From contig JAGWBE010000003.1 of assembly GCA_021296055.1 (NCBI GenBank), forward strand, positions 1-39,457: a DNA stretch of 39,457 bases. Reading direction: 5' to 3'. The notes beneath the pieces are model-generated. The model searched no databases and was not told where the DNA came from. It worked only from the letters and a program-made list of their open reading frames with translations. The DNA is from Dehalococcoidia bacterium. GTDB taxonomy: Bacteria > Chloroflexota > Dehalococcoidia > Lucifugimonadales > Australimonadaceae. The position numbers were made by a program, and so were the translations under genes. Within the stretch, counting starts at the first letter, position 1. The number at the start of each line of letters is the position of its first letter. Below, in pieces: positions 15,843 through 23,959 of this stretch.

Positions 15843-16637
15843 CTACTCCCACGCGTAGAAGTGGTTCAGCGGTCCGTTGCCGCTCCCGACGCGGAAGGCG
15901 CGCCGGATGGCCTCGGTGGTGTAGTGCTTAGCGCGCTGCACTGCTTCCGGCACGCTCGCGCCCAACGCTAGATTCGCCGCGATGGCGGAGGAGAGCGTGC
16001 ACCCCGTGCCATGCGTGTTCACAGTATCGATACGCGCCGCCGAGAGATGCGTGAAGGAACCGCCGTCGTAGAGCACGTCCACCGCGTCGCCCTCGTAGTG
16101 GCCGCCTTTGACGACCACGTGCTCTGGCCCCATCTCGTGGATGACCGGCGCGGCGACGCGCGCCTGCTCCGCCGACCGCACCGTCAGTCCGGTCAGCGCC
16201 TCCGCCTCCCCCGCGTTGGGCGTGAGCACGAGCGCCAGGGGGAGCATCTCCGCGATGAGCGTCTGCACGGCGTCGTCCCGAATCAATCGGTAGCCGCTCT
16301 GGGCCACCATCACCGGATCGACGACGACGCGTTCGAATCGGTGCTCGCGCAGCTTGGACGCGACGACGCGGATGACCTCGGCGCCGGAGAGCATGCCAAT
16401 CTTCACTGCCGCCGGGCGCAGGTCGGCGGCGATGGCGTCGATCTGCGCCCCGATAAGCGATGTCTCCACCTCCGCTAGCGCCGTCACCCCCAGCGTGTTC
16501 TGCGCGGTGATGGCAGTGAGGGCGCTCACGCCGTAGACGCCGTGCGCCGCGAACGTCTTGAGGTCCGCCTGCGCGCCCGCCCCGGCGCCCGAGTCGGAGC
16601 CTGCGATGGTCAGCACGATGGGCCGTTCCGGTTCCAC
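15843..16637 (-). CDS. thiD: Hydroxymethylpyrimidine/phosphomethylpyrimidine kinase
   Basis: A 264-aa ribokinase-fold kinase. The N-terminus IAGSDSGAGAGAQADLKTFAAHGVYG and the anion-hole motif NTHGTGCTLSSAIAANLA are diagnostic for ThiD. It phosphorylates HMP to HMP-P and then HMP-PP for thiamine synthesis or salvage. The start is GTG 16637, just 1 nt from the symporter stop, with GGAGG inside the end of that gene. The pair is therefore co-transcribed and translationally linked under the TPP riboswitch at 18223-18323. Confidence 0.94.
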   Translation of the reverse strand: MEPERPIVLTIAGSDSGAGAGAQADLKTFAAHGVYGVSALTAITAQNTLGVTALAEVETSLIGAQIDAIAADLRPAAVKIGMLSGAEVIRVVASKLREHRFERVVVDPVMVAQSGYRLIRDDAVQTLIAEMLPLALVLTPNAGEAEALTGLTVRSAEQARVAAPVIHEMGPEHVVVKGGHYEGDAVDVLYDGGSFTHLSAARIDTVNTHGTGCTLSSAIAANLALGASVPEAVQRAKHYTTEAIRRAFRVGSGNGPLNHFYAWE

Positions 16638-16638
16638 G

Positions 16639-18138
16639 CTAGTCCTCCATCAGTTTGACGCGCGCCGCCAACTCGCCGAAGTCGTATCCCTCCGCCTCGG
16701 GCCGCCGCGCCCCCAGCGCCAAGAATACCCCTGCGACCGCCATGGAGACCGCCACGGCGATAAGGAAGCTGGCGAGCGTGCTTCCCGACGCAAGCACGTG
16801 CCAAACTCCCGTCAGCCCGTCCCACGTCCACCAGCCGCTCAGGCTCTTGGTGGGGAAGAAGAGCGCCCCCGCCGCAATGCCGCACAAGGCGCTGGTCAGC
16901 GCCGCTCCGCCGCCGAACCGCCGCACGAATAGGCCCAGGAAGATGGGGACCATCGCCCCCGCGCACACCAGGTCGGCGATGAGGAACAGGTAAAGCACGC
17001 TGTCGAACAGGAGGCCGACGATGAGGGCGGGCACGATGAGCGCCGCGGTGATGCCGCGCGACCACGCCAGCAGCTGCGCGCCGGAGAAGGCAGGCGCGAC
17101 GCGTGGCAGATCGGTCGTGAAGATGCTGGCGATGCCATTGAGCAGCGTGTCCATGCTGCTCATCACCAGCACCAGCGCCAGCACCATGACCGTCAAGATT
17201 GCCCACGCGGGCAGCGTATCCAGCACAAGGCTGAAGAGCGACACGGCGGGCGTCTCCGCCGCGCCCGCCCCAACCGCCCACAGCCCGAACACGCCGCCGA
17301 TGATGATCATCGGGGTCACAATCACGCCCGCCGCGAGGAAGCCGCGCCGCAGGTCGCGCTCCGTCTTGGCCGCGTACACGCGCTGCCAAAAGCCTTGGTG
17401 GAATAGGTTGGCGGCCAACACCGCGATGACCAGCGTGAAGCCGAACTCGACGCCAGGCCGGTGCGACATCGACAGCAGGTCGGGGTTGACTTCGCGCACC
17501 GCGTCGAAGGAGGCCGTCCAGCCGCCGAGTTGACTCATCACCGCGATGAAGACCACCAGCAGCAGCGGGATGATGAGGGCGAACTGGAGCGTGTCGGTGA
17601 AGATGGCCGCGCGCAGGCCGCCGTAGGTGGTGTAGAGCAGGGTGGCCGCGCCGACCAGCACAAGAGTTAGCAGCAGCGGCGCACCCGTGATGAGCTCGAT
17701 CGCCCTGGCGATGGCGCCCATCTCCGCCGCCAGGAAGGTGAACATATAGAGCACCATTATCAGGAGCACGAAGGCGTAGACCGCCGGGCCGAAGCGGTGG
17801 CGCACGAATTCCGTCAGCGAGTGGCCCTCCGGCATCAGCCGCCGCATCCGCGGCCCCAACACGATGAAGGCGAGGATGGGCAGCGCTTGGCCTACGCCGT
17901 AGCCGATGAGCGCCGCCAGCCCTGCCCACGTCGCCGCCTCCGCCGGGCTGAACAGGATCCATGCGCCCAGAATCGACGCGACTACCGTGGCCGTGGCCGT
18001 CGCGCCGCCCACTGTGTGGCGGGCGCTGATGAATCCCTCCAGCGAAACGCGGCGGGAGCGGGAATAGAGGATTCCAGCCGCCGCAAAGGCCGCCATGGCG
18101 GCGACCGCCAGACCGAACGCGGGTATCCCCAATTGCAT
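16639..18138 (-). CDS. Sodium:solute symporter (SSS family), predicted thiamine/HMP importer (ThiV-like)
   Basis: A 499-aa protein with about 13 membrane helices. Family marks include FISARHTVGG after helix 1, the conserved YTTYGGLRAAIFTDTLQFALI stretch and FHQGFWQRVYAAKTERDLRRG. SSS carriers use Na+ to import vitamins, sugars, amino acids or carboxylates. Here a TPP riboswitch precedes the gene and thiD follows it, so the substrate is predicted to be thiamine or its HMP precursor. This is in line with the riboswitch-controlled SSS carrier named ThiV in comparative genomics. GGAGGCGTC precedes the ATG at 18138. The family is firm; the substrate is inferred from regulation. Confidence 0.88.
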   Translation of the reverse strand: MQLGIPAFGLAVAAMAAFAAAGILYSRSRRVSLEGFISARHTVGGATATATVVASILGAWILFSPAEAATWAGLAALIGYGVGQALPILAFIVLGPRMRRLMPEGHSLTEFVRHRFGPAVYAFVLLIMVLYMFTFLAAEMGAIARAIELITGAPLLLTLVLVGAATLLYTTYGGLRAAIFTDTLQFALIIPLLLVVFIAVMSQLGGWTASFDAVREVNPDLLSMSHRPGVEFGFTLVIAVLAANLFHQGFWQRVYAAKTERDLRRGFLAAGVIVTPMIIIGGVFGLWAVGAGAAETPAVSLFSLVLDTLPAWAILTVMVLALVLVMSSMDTLLNGIASIFTTDLPRVAPAFSGAQLLAWSRGITAALIVPALIVGLLFDSVLYLFLIADLVCAGAMVPIFLGLFVRRFGGGAALTSALCGIAAGALFFPTKSLSGWWTWDGLTGVWHVLASGSTLASFLIAVAVSMAVAGVFLALGARRPEAEGYDFGELAARVKLMED

Positions 18139-18167
18139 GACGCCTCCTCGACGCCGCGCCGGAGGGG

Positions 18168-18208
18168 TAAAACCGAGGGCCGCCCCGCTTGGGGAGCGGC
18201 CCTCGGTT
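18168..18208 (-). terminator. Riboswitch expression-platform terminator
   Basis: A perfect 13-bp stem, 18171-18183 with 18196-18208 (AACCGAGGGCCGC and its complement), and a 12-nt loop. The transcript runs on into a short U tract. It lies between the TPP aptamer and the symporter start, so it should stop transcription when TPP is bound. Confidence 0.85.
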
Positions 18209-18222
18209 GTAGCGGCGTCGGG

Positions 18223-18323
18223 CGCGAGCCTCCCTTCGCTGGCATTACCCAGGTCAGGTTCGAAGGGTCGCCCCGAGGACGTGTCGGGGCATCTCAGCCG
18301 GCTCTCCCAGCTCCCCCATCGCG
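18223..18323 (-). promoter_or_regulatory. TPP riboswitch (THI element)
   Basis: Read on the minus strand, the core matches the TPP aptamer. It has the conserved CTGAGA (with ATGCCCC following), a hairpin GCCCCGA...TCGGGGC corresponding to P3, the segment ACCTGACCTGGGTAATGCC, and the closing GCGAAGGGA. A CGCGA/TCGCG pairing closes P1. A strong terminator follows, 15 nt downstream. It controls the symporter-thiD operon by transcription attenuation. Confidence 0.95.
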
Positions 18324-18399
18324 GTGTCGTATGCTCGGTGGATACTAGGGCAGCGGCGCGCGCAGGTCAAGACGCGGGCAAATCGCGCGGCTGGGGCTA

Positions 18400-18427
18400 T
18401 GGACAAGAGGCGCGCCATCGCTATAAT
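18400..18427 (+). promoter_or_regulatory. Strong sigma70-type promoter for the surface-protein gene
   Basis: TGGACA (18400-18405), a 16-bp spacer, then a perfect TATAAT (18422-18427). The expected start site is near 18434, giving an untranslated leader of about 120 nt before the ATG at 18557. No known leader element was recognised. Confidence 0.7.
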
Positions 18428-18556
18428 GCGCTTGGCAGGGTGTTTGCCCGGCGAACCTTTGGTGCGCGCGAGGCGGCCGCGCTTCAAGGCGTGACCACTG
18501 GAACGGAGAACGACAACCAGCCCCGCCGACCTGCCGGCGCTGTGACAGGAGTAGGC

Positions 18557-19654
18557 ATGTTCAAGCCTCGCACGCTTTCGATAGGACTCATTCTCACGCT
18601 AGTGGCGGCGCTCACGCTGTCGCTCGGCGTTGTCAGCGCGGACAACGACGAAGAGGAGGTGAGGCTGGGCGGCTCCGTTGTCTACCGCGACGACGGAGGC
18701 AACGCCAGCGCCAAGGTCGTCATCGCTCTCTCCGGCCTTCCCGCGCTTCCGGACGGCATGGCCTATGAGGGCTGGCTGATTGGCGTCACGGGCGACAAGG
18801 TGAGCACCGGCGTTATGCGGCGCTCCTTCACCGGTGCTATGAACGGGTCCTACGTCGACCCCGACGGCGAGAACCTCTTGACCAAGTACACCGCCTTCGC
18901 CATCACTAAGGAACCGTCCCCCGACCCCGATCCGGCCACCCCGGGCGAGGTCGTCTACGCCGACTCCATCAACGAGGGCGCCGCGCCGCACGTCGGCAGG
19001 CTGCTCGTGAAGTGGCGCGACGCCCCTGACGAGACCGCCGCCGCCGTCGGCCTGCGCGACCAGATCGCCATGGCTTTGGCCCACGCCGAGGCCGCCGAGG
19101 AAGCGTCCTCTATGGTCGTCAAGCAGCGCCATGCCCAGCGGGTCATCAACATCCTTCAAGGCGACGACGGGGCAGACTACGCCCGCGCCGTGGTTCCCGG
19201 CGCCTCCGGTGACGGGCTCGGCGCGATGAACTACGCCGACGCGGTCATCGCCGTCGCGCAGGGCGCCGCGGCCGACTCGGAAGGCGACGCCGACGTCCAG
19301 GCCGCAGCCGGCATGGTCGTCTCCCACGCCGGTTCGGCGGTGGCGGGCATGACCCAGGCCGTGAACAACGCCAAGGCGGTCATCAGCGCCTCGAGCGACG
19401 ACTTCGCCTTTGGGCTACGCCTCGAGAACGTGCGCCTGTCCCTTGAGCGCGCCCACAACTCCGCCGACGATGCCTACGTCAGTTCTCAGAACATCGCGAC
19501 GTTCGTGCCTATCCTCGGCGCGACGCCCGAGCCTCCGAGCGTCGGCGACGCGCTCGTCCGAGTGCTGGCCCTTGGTGTCCTCATCGCCGGACTGGCCGCT
19601 GCTGCGGCGGGCGTATACCTCCTCCTCGGACAGCGCCGTCGCGTCGCCGCCTAG
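18557..19654 (+). CDS. Exported, C-terminally membrane-anchored protein of unknown function
   Basis: A 365-aa protein with a signal peptide (residues 1-30, ending GVVSADND) and a C-terminal transmembrane helix (about 336-358) followed by RRR, so most of it faces outside. Residues about 36-140 resemble an RskA-like extracytoplasmic domain (LSGLPALPDGMAYEGWLIG, then TAFAITKEPSPDPDP). The rest is an Ala-rich helical region with repeated acidic helices and a HAQRVINILQG segment, possibly a helical bundle. AGGAG precedes the ATG at 18557; an open frame extends upstream, but it would cover the promoter. No function can be assigned. The near-consensus promoter suggests high expression. Confidence 0.75.
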   Translation: MFKPRTLSIGLILTLVAALTLSLGVVSADNDEEEVRLGGSVVYRDDGGNASAKVVIALSGLPALPDGMAYEGWLIGVTGDKVSTGVMRRSFTGAMNGSYVDPDGENLLTKYTAFAITKEPSPDPDPATPGEVVYADSINEGAAPHVGRLLVKWRDAPDETAAAVGLRDQIAMALAHAEAAEEASSMVVKQRHAQRVINILQGDDGADYARAVVPGASGDGLGAMNYADAVIAVAQGAAADSEGDADVQAAAGMVVSHAGSAVAGMTQAVNNAKAVISASSDDFAFGLRLENVRLSLERAHNSADDAYVSSQNIATFVPILGATPEPPSVGDALVRVLALGVLIAGLAAAAAGVYLLLGQRRRVAA

Positions 19655-19684
19655 CGCCCGACGCGCAAACGCAGCAAGCGAATG

Positions 19685-19714
19685 AGAGGGGCCCCCGCAT
19701 CGCGGGGCCCCTCT
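19685..19714. terminator. Stem-loop after the surface-protein gene
   Basis: A perfect 11-bp stem, AGAGGGGCCCC (19685-19695) with its complement (19704-19714), around an 8-nt loop, 31 bp after the stop. No U tract follows, so termination may be weak or the stem may mainly stabilise the mRNA end. Confidence 0.6.
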
Positions 19715-19852
19715 GCTGTGCGCGTGCGAGGCCGTAGGGATTCGAAAGAGGCGCCCCAAACCCTCCGCCTCTCTCTTGCGCCATATGCGGCGCCGTTGTA
19801 GGTTCGCCTGACTAGGTTTGACGCGCCCACAAACGAAGAGGAGGCGACGCCG

Positions 19853-21007
19853 ATGGTCATTCAGCCCCGTGTTCTGTCCCGAGAGCTCCGAGCGACCTAC
19901 GGTTTCGAAGAGGTCGCCATCGTCCCCGGGGACGTCACCACCAACCCTGACCTGTCCGTAACCACCCTCCGCCTCGGCCCATTCCAGTTCACCGCCCCTA
20001 TCCTCGCCTCCGCGATGGACGCCATTGTCGATCCCAACTTCGCGGGGCTGATGGCCAAGGCGGGCGCCCTGGGCGTGATGAACCTCGAAGGCGTCTACTG
20101 CCGCTATGAGGAGCCCTACGGCCCGTTGTCGGAGATCTCCTCCGCCCCTAAGGAGCAGGCGACCGAGGCGCTGCAGCGCGTCTACGCCGAGCCGCTCAAA
20201 GAGGAACTGGTGGGCCGTCGCGTCGAAGAGATCAAGGCGATGGGCGCCGTCTGCGCCGTGTCGATAACACCGCAGAACACCAAGCGCCTTGCCCCCTTGG
20301 CGGTTGAGGCGGGCGCGGACATCGTCGTCGTCCAGTCCACCGTAACCACCGCCCGGCACATCTCCAACTCCTACCACGGCCTGCGCTTCTCCGAGCTGAT
20401 TCCCTTGGTGGACGTGCCAGTGGTCGTCGGCAACTGCGTGACGACCAGCGCCGCCCTGGAGCTGATGGAGCAGGGCATCGACGGGTTGCTGGTGGGCGTG
20501 GGCCCCGGCGCCGCCTGCACGACGCGCGAGGTGACGGGCGTCGGCGTGCCGCAGGTGACGGCGACCTTGGACTGCGCCGCCGCGCGCGACGAGTACTTCG
20601 CGCGCAGCGGCAAGTATGTGCCCGTCATCACCGACGGCGGGATCAGGACGGGCGGCGACCTGTGCAAGGCCATCGCGGCGGGGGCAGACGGCGTGATGAT
20701 CGGCACGCCCCTGGCGCAGACCTTCGAGGCGCCCGGGAAGGGATTCAACTGGGGCATGGCCAGCCCCCACCCCGCCCTGCCGCGTGGGACGCGGGTGAAC
20801 GTGGGCGCGCAGGCGTCGTTGCAGCAGGTGCTGTTCGGCCCGAGCCAGCGCACGGATGGAACGCACAACTTGGTGGGCGCGCTGCGCATCTGCATGAGCA
20901 TGGTCGGCGCACAGACCATCGAGGAGTTCCACGAGCGAGTGGAACTGGTGGTCGCCCCCTCCATCGCCACCGAGGGCAAGTCCTTCCAACGTGCGGGCCT
21001 GATCTAG
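19853..21007 (+). CDS. GuaB3-family IMP dehydrogenase-related protein
   Basis: A 384-aa TIM-barrel protein of the GuaB3 group, without CBS domains. The nucleotide-binding and catalytic loop is GVGPGAACTTREVTGVG with the catalytic-type Cys222, and the phosphate-binding segments VITDGGIRTGGDLCKAIAAGADGVMIGTP follow. GuaB3 proteins are widespread in actinobacteria, cyanobacteria and Chloroflexota next to true GuaB. Cyanobacterial members have been reported to act as GMP reductases, so purine interconversion is likely. A GAGGAGG ribosome site precedes the ATG. A perfect palindrome follows the stop by 7 bp. Confidence 0.9.
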   Translation: MVIQPRVLSRELRATYGFEEVAIVPGDVTTNPDLSVTTLRLGPFQFTAPILASAMDAIVDPNFAGLMAKAGALGVMNLEGVYCRYEEPYGPLSEISSAPKEQATEALQRVYAEPLKEELVGRRVEEIKAMGAVCAVSITPQNTKRLAPLAVEAGADIVVVQSTVTTARHISNSYHGLRFSELIPLVDVPVVVGNCVTTSAALELMEQGIDGLLVGVGPGAACTTREVTGVGVPQVTATLDCAAARDEYFARSGKYVPVITDGGIRTGGDLCKAIAAGADGVMIGTPLAQTFEAPGKGFNWGMASPHPALPRGTRVNVGAQASLQQVLFGPSQRTDGTHNLVGALRICMSMVGAQTIEEFHERVELVVAPSIATEGKSFQRAGLI

Positions 21008-21013
21008 CCGCCG

Positions 21014-21045
21014 CGTTCGCCCTTCAATCCCCCTCAGGGCGAACG
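21014..21045. repeat. Dispersed palindrome, copy 3 (perfect stem), possible guaB3 terminator
   Basis: Arms CGTTCGCCCT (21014-21023) and AGGGCGAACG (21036-21045) are exact complements around a 12-nt loop. It lies right after the guaB3 stop and lacks a U tract. Compared with copies 1 and 2 it is inverted and has a different centre, but the arms agree. Confidence 0.75.
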
Positions 21046-21086
21046 GAGGGATGCCGCGTTCCCACGCCCGGCCCGCGCCATTGCGG

Positions 21087-21115
21087 TTGACGACGACCTT
21101 CGTGGCGGCTATAGT
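21087..21115 (+). promoter_or_regulatory. Promoter for the P1 peptidase-pantothenate gene run
   Basis: TTGACG (21087-21092), 17 bp, TATAGT (21110-21115), each one mismatch from the consensus. The expected start lies near 21122, about 25 nt before the small ORF at 21147. Confidence 0.65.
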
Positions 21116-21146
21116 TTAAGCGCCATCTACCCGCTGGGAGGTGAGC

Positions 21147-21257
21147 GTGAGCCGCCGCACCGCGCGGCCCTCGACCCGCCGGGATCGGAGCGTGACCCGG
21201 ACGGACGCATACGAGGCGCCGCTGCCCGATTCCCACGCTCGCGAATGGTTGCCATGA
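21147..21257 (+). CDS. Small ORF (36 aa) coupled to the P1 peptidase gene
   Basis: A 36-residue open frame, GTG 21147 to TGA 21257, directly downstream of the promoter. It is preceded by the strong ribosome site GGGAGGTGAGC. The stop overlaps the downstream ATG as ATGA (21254-21257), a classic translational coupling arrangement. The peptide is Arg-rich at the N-terminus (SRRTARPSTRRDR), has no hydrophobic segment and matches no family I know. It may be a true leader peptide or small protein, or simply a device to deliver ribosomes to the next gene, which has no good site of its own. Confidence 0.45.
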   Translation: MSRRTARPSTRRDRSVTRTDAYEAPLPDSHAREWLP

Positions 21258-22249
21258 GAGGCAGCCTGACTGACGTCGCGGGCGTCGAGGTAGGGCACTA
21301 CACCGACGCGGACGCCGCCACCGGCTGCACCGTCGTTCTGACGCGCGGCGGCGCCGTCGCCGGGGTGGACGTGCGCGGCTCCGCCCCCGGCACGCGCGAG
21401 ACCGACCTGCTGCGCCCTGGCGCCTCGGTCGAGCTGATTCACGCGGTTACGCTGAGCGGGGGCAGCGCCTACGGGCTTGCAGCGGCCTCGGGCGTGATGC
21501 GCTGGCTGGAGGAGCGGGGCATCGGCCATCGAGTAGGGAAGTTCATCGTCCCCATCGTGCCCGCCGCTATCCTGTTCGATCTGGGCATGGGGCGCTCCGA
21601 CGTGCGCCCCGGCGAGCGAGAAGGCTACGCTGCCGTGTCCGCCGCATCGTCCGCCGCTTCTGTGGAGCAGGGCAGCGTGGGCGCAGGCACGGGCGCTACG
21701 GTAGGCAAGGGATTGGGCCGCGCCGCCGCGATGAAGGGGGGAGTCGGCTCCGCAAGCATGGACTTGGGCGGCGGGGTCGTGTTGGCGGCGCTGGCGGCGG
21801 TCAACGCTATCGGCGGCGTCGTCGATCACGAGACGGGCGAGCTGCTGGCCGGGCCGCGCGGCGCCGACGGGCGCGTGTGCGACTCCAGCGCCGGGTTCGC
21901 CGCCCGCGCCTCCGGCGCGGCGCCGCGCCCTCCAGCGCCGAGCGAGCCACTGGCCAACACAACGCTAGGCGTTATCGCCACTTCCCTCGCGCTCGACCGC
22001 GGGCAGGCGGGGCGTCTCGCCGCCGTTGCCCACGACGGACTGGCTCTGGCCGTCCGTCCTTGCCACACATTGCACGACGGAGACGCGGTGTTCGCGCTCT
22101 CGACGCGTTTGGTGGACGCGCCTGAGGAGGTCGCGCGCCTGTACGCGCTAGCGCCTACGGTGATGGCGGCGGCCATCGTCAACGCCGTGCGCGCCGCTAC
22201 GTCATTGCATGGGATACCGTCATACGCCGAGGTTCGCGGTGGGGAGTGA
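21254..22249 (+). CDS. P1-family peptidase (DmpA/NylC-like L-aminopeptidase/D-esterase fold)
   Basis: A 331-aa Ntn-type hydrolase precursor. Family marks are the start SLTDVAGVEVGHYTD, ETDLLRPGASVELIHAVTLSGGSAYGLAAA, GAGTGATVGKGLG, and VNAIGGVVDHETGELLAG. The autoprocessing site is expected at Asn235-Thr236 (LANTTLGVIATS), making Thr236 the N-terminal nucleophile of the beta chain. Members cleave N-terminal residues, beta-peptides or cyclic amides. I chose ATG 21254 (ATGA overlap with the upstream sORF) over ATG 21245. The following gene overlaps its 3' end. Confidence 0.87.
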   Translation: MRGSLTDVAGVEVGHYTDADAATGCTVVLTRGGAVAGVDVRGSAPGTRETDLLRPGASVELIHAVTLSGGSAYGLAAASGVMRWLEERGIGHRVGKFIVPIVPAAILFDLGMGRSDVRPGEREGYAAVSAASSAASVEQGSVGAGTGATVGKGLGRAAAMKGGVGSASMDLGGGVVLAALAAVNAIGGVVDHETGELLAGPRGADGRVCDSSAGFAARASGAAPRPPAPSEPLANTTLGVIATSLALDRGQAGRLAAVAHDGLALAVRPCHTLHDGDAVFALSTRLVDAPEEVARLYALAPTVMAAAIVNAVRAATSLHGIPSYAEVRGGE

Positions 22250-23108
22250 GCCGCTGCTGACGGTCGGCTTCATCGGCGCGGGGAGGGTCGCGCGGACGCT
22301 GGCTCCCGCGCTGCACAAGGCGGGATACGATATCCGCGCCGTCGCCAACCGCAGCCGGGCGAGCGCCGAGGCGCTGGTGGACGCGATCGGCGCCGAGGCC
22401 GTTTCGCCGCAGGAAGTGGTTGACCACTGCGCGCTGGTCTTCCTTGCCGTTCCGGATGGCGCCATCGCGTTCGTCGCGGAGGCCGTCGCCTGGCGGAGCG
22501 GCCAAGCCGCCGTCCACCTGAGCGGCGCGTTGGGGCGCGGCGCCCTGGCTGCGGCAGCCGACGCGGGAGCCGCAACGGGCGCGTTCCACCCGGTGCAGAC
22601 CTTCGGCGGAACGGGAACGCGGACGACCCTGGACGGAGTAGCGTTTGGAATCGACGCCGAGCCGCCGTTCTACGGCGTGTTGGCGGCGATGGCGGAGCGG
22701 CTGGGAGGCCGCGCGCTGCGCGTTCCGTCGGAGGCGCGGGCGCTCTACCACGCGGGCGCCGTGCTGGCGTGCGGCTACCTGACGACGCTATTGGGCGAGG
22801 CGGTGAGCGTGTGGGAACGGGCGGGCCTATCCCGCGCTGACGCGCAGGCGGCGTTGGCGCGGATGGCGGAGACGACAGCGACCAACGTCGGCGCTGCGGG
22901 CGCGGGCGAGGCGCTCACCGGGCCGATCGTCCGCGGCGACGCGGCCACGGTGCGGGCGCACCTCGCGGCGCTCCGCCGGACATCGCCGCAAACGCTGGAG
23001 GCGTACAAGGCCGTCGGCAAGCGGGCGGCGACGTTGGCCGAGGCCAACGGGGGCGGGGGCGGCGTGGATTGGAACGCGTTGTTCGAGGAGGCGAGGCAGT
23101 GCGGGTGA
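22239..23108 (+). CDS. Rossmann-fold DUF2520 protein, candidate ketopantoate reductase
   Basis: A 289-aa protein with an N-terminal NAD(P)-binding Rossmann domain (TVGFIGAGRVARTLAPALHKAGY, then ANRSRASA, LVFLAVPDGAI) and a C-terminal all-helical DUF2520 domain. The fold resembles 6-phosphogluconate dehydrogenase-type and ketopantoate reductases, with GAFHPVQTF and YHAGAVLACGYLTTLLGEA in the expected places. It overlaps panB by 10 nt, and no panE-like gene is present in the window, so it is a candidate for ketopantoate reduction. That role is an inference from position. The start is uncertain: GTG 22239 avoids a long overlap, ATG 22209 is the alternative. Confidence 0.82.
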   Translation: MGSEPLLTVGFIGAGRVARTLAPALHKAGYDIRAVANRSRASAEALVDAIGAEAVSPQEVVDHCALVFLAVPDGAIAFVAEAVAWRSGQAAVHLSGALGRGALAAAADAGAATGAFHPVQTFGGTGTRTTLDGVAFGIDAEPPFYGVLAAMAERLGGRALRVPSEARALYHAGAVLACGYLTTLLGEAVSVWERAGLSRADAQAALARMAETTATNVGAAGAGEALTGPIVRGDAATVRAHLAALRRTSPQTLEAYKAVGKRAATLAEANGGGGGVDWNALFEEARQCG

Positions 23109-23959
23109 GAACGCGCACGCTGACGGAGATGAAGCGCGCAGGCCGACGCATAGCCTGCGTCACGGCCTACGACTACCCCACGGCGCGGCTGGCCGACGCG
23201 GCGGGGTTTCCGCTCGTCCTCGTGGGCGACAGCCTGGGCAACGTGGTGCTCGGTCACGACTCCACCATCGCGGTGACGCTGGACGCGATGCTCCACCACA
23301 CGCAGGCGGTGGTTAGGGGCGCGAAGCAGGCGCTCGTGGTGGCCGATATGCCCTTCATGACCTACCAGGTCAGCGCGGAGGAGGCGCTGCGCAACGCGGG
23401 CCGCCTGATGCAGGAAGGCGGCGCGCACGCGGTCAAGGTGGAGGGCGGCGCAAGCGTGGCAGAGACGGTCGAGCGCCTCACCTCCGCAGGCGCGCCGGTG
23501 ATGGGGCACCTGGGCCTCACGCCGCAGTCGGTGCACCAACTGGGCGGATTCCGCGTCCAGGGGCGCTCCCTCGCGGACGCTAGGCGCCTCATCGAGGACG
23601 CGCTGCTGCTCCAGGAGGGGGGCGCGTTCGCCATCGTGCTCGAGACAGTCCCCGCAGAACTGTCGCGCATCGTGACGGAGCGCCTGGCGATTCCCACCAT
23701 CGGCATCGGGGCGGGGCCGCACTGCGACGGCGAGATACAAGTCTTTCACGAGATTCTGGGACTCATCGACGGCAGGCCGCGCAAGCACGCTAAGACCTAT
23801 GCCGACCTGAACGCGATCATCGCGGACGCTCTCACTCGGTACGCGGACGAGGTGGGGGAGGGGCGCTTCCCCACGGAGGCCAACTCCTTCGACCTGGACG
23901 AGGGCGTGTTGGAGGCGCTGCGGAGGGATGGGGACGCGGCCGGGTCTGGCGAGCGTTGA
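23099..23959 (+). CDS. panB: 3-methyl-2-oxobutanoate hydroxymethyltransferase
   Basis: A 286-aa protein of the ketopantoate hydroxymethyltransferase family. Typical segments are VTAYDYPTARLADAAGFPLVLVGDSLGNVVLGHDST, VVADMPFMTY, GAHAVKVEGG and PTIGIGAGPHCDGEIQV. It adds a hydroxymethyl group from methylene-tetrahydrofolate to alpha-ketoisovalerate, the first committed step to pantothenate. GTG 23099 is preceded by AGGAGG with a 7-nt gap and overlaps the DUF2520 stop. The stop overlaps the panC start (TGATG). Confidence 0.96.
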   Translation: MRVRTRTLTEMKRAGRRIACVTAYDYPTARLADAAGFPLVLVGDSLGNVVLGHDSTIAVTLDAMLHHTQAVVRGAKQALVVADMPFMTYQVSAEEALRNAGRLMQEGGAHAVKVEGGASVAETVERLTSAGAPVMGHLGLTPQSVHQLGGFRVQGRSLADARRLIEDALLLQEGGAFAIVLETVPAELSRIVTERLAIPTIGIGAGPHCDGEIQVFHEILGLIDGRPRKHAKTYADLNAIIADALTRYADEVGEGRFPTEANSFDLDEGVLEALRRDGDAAGSGER

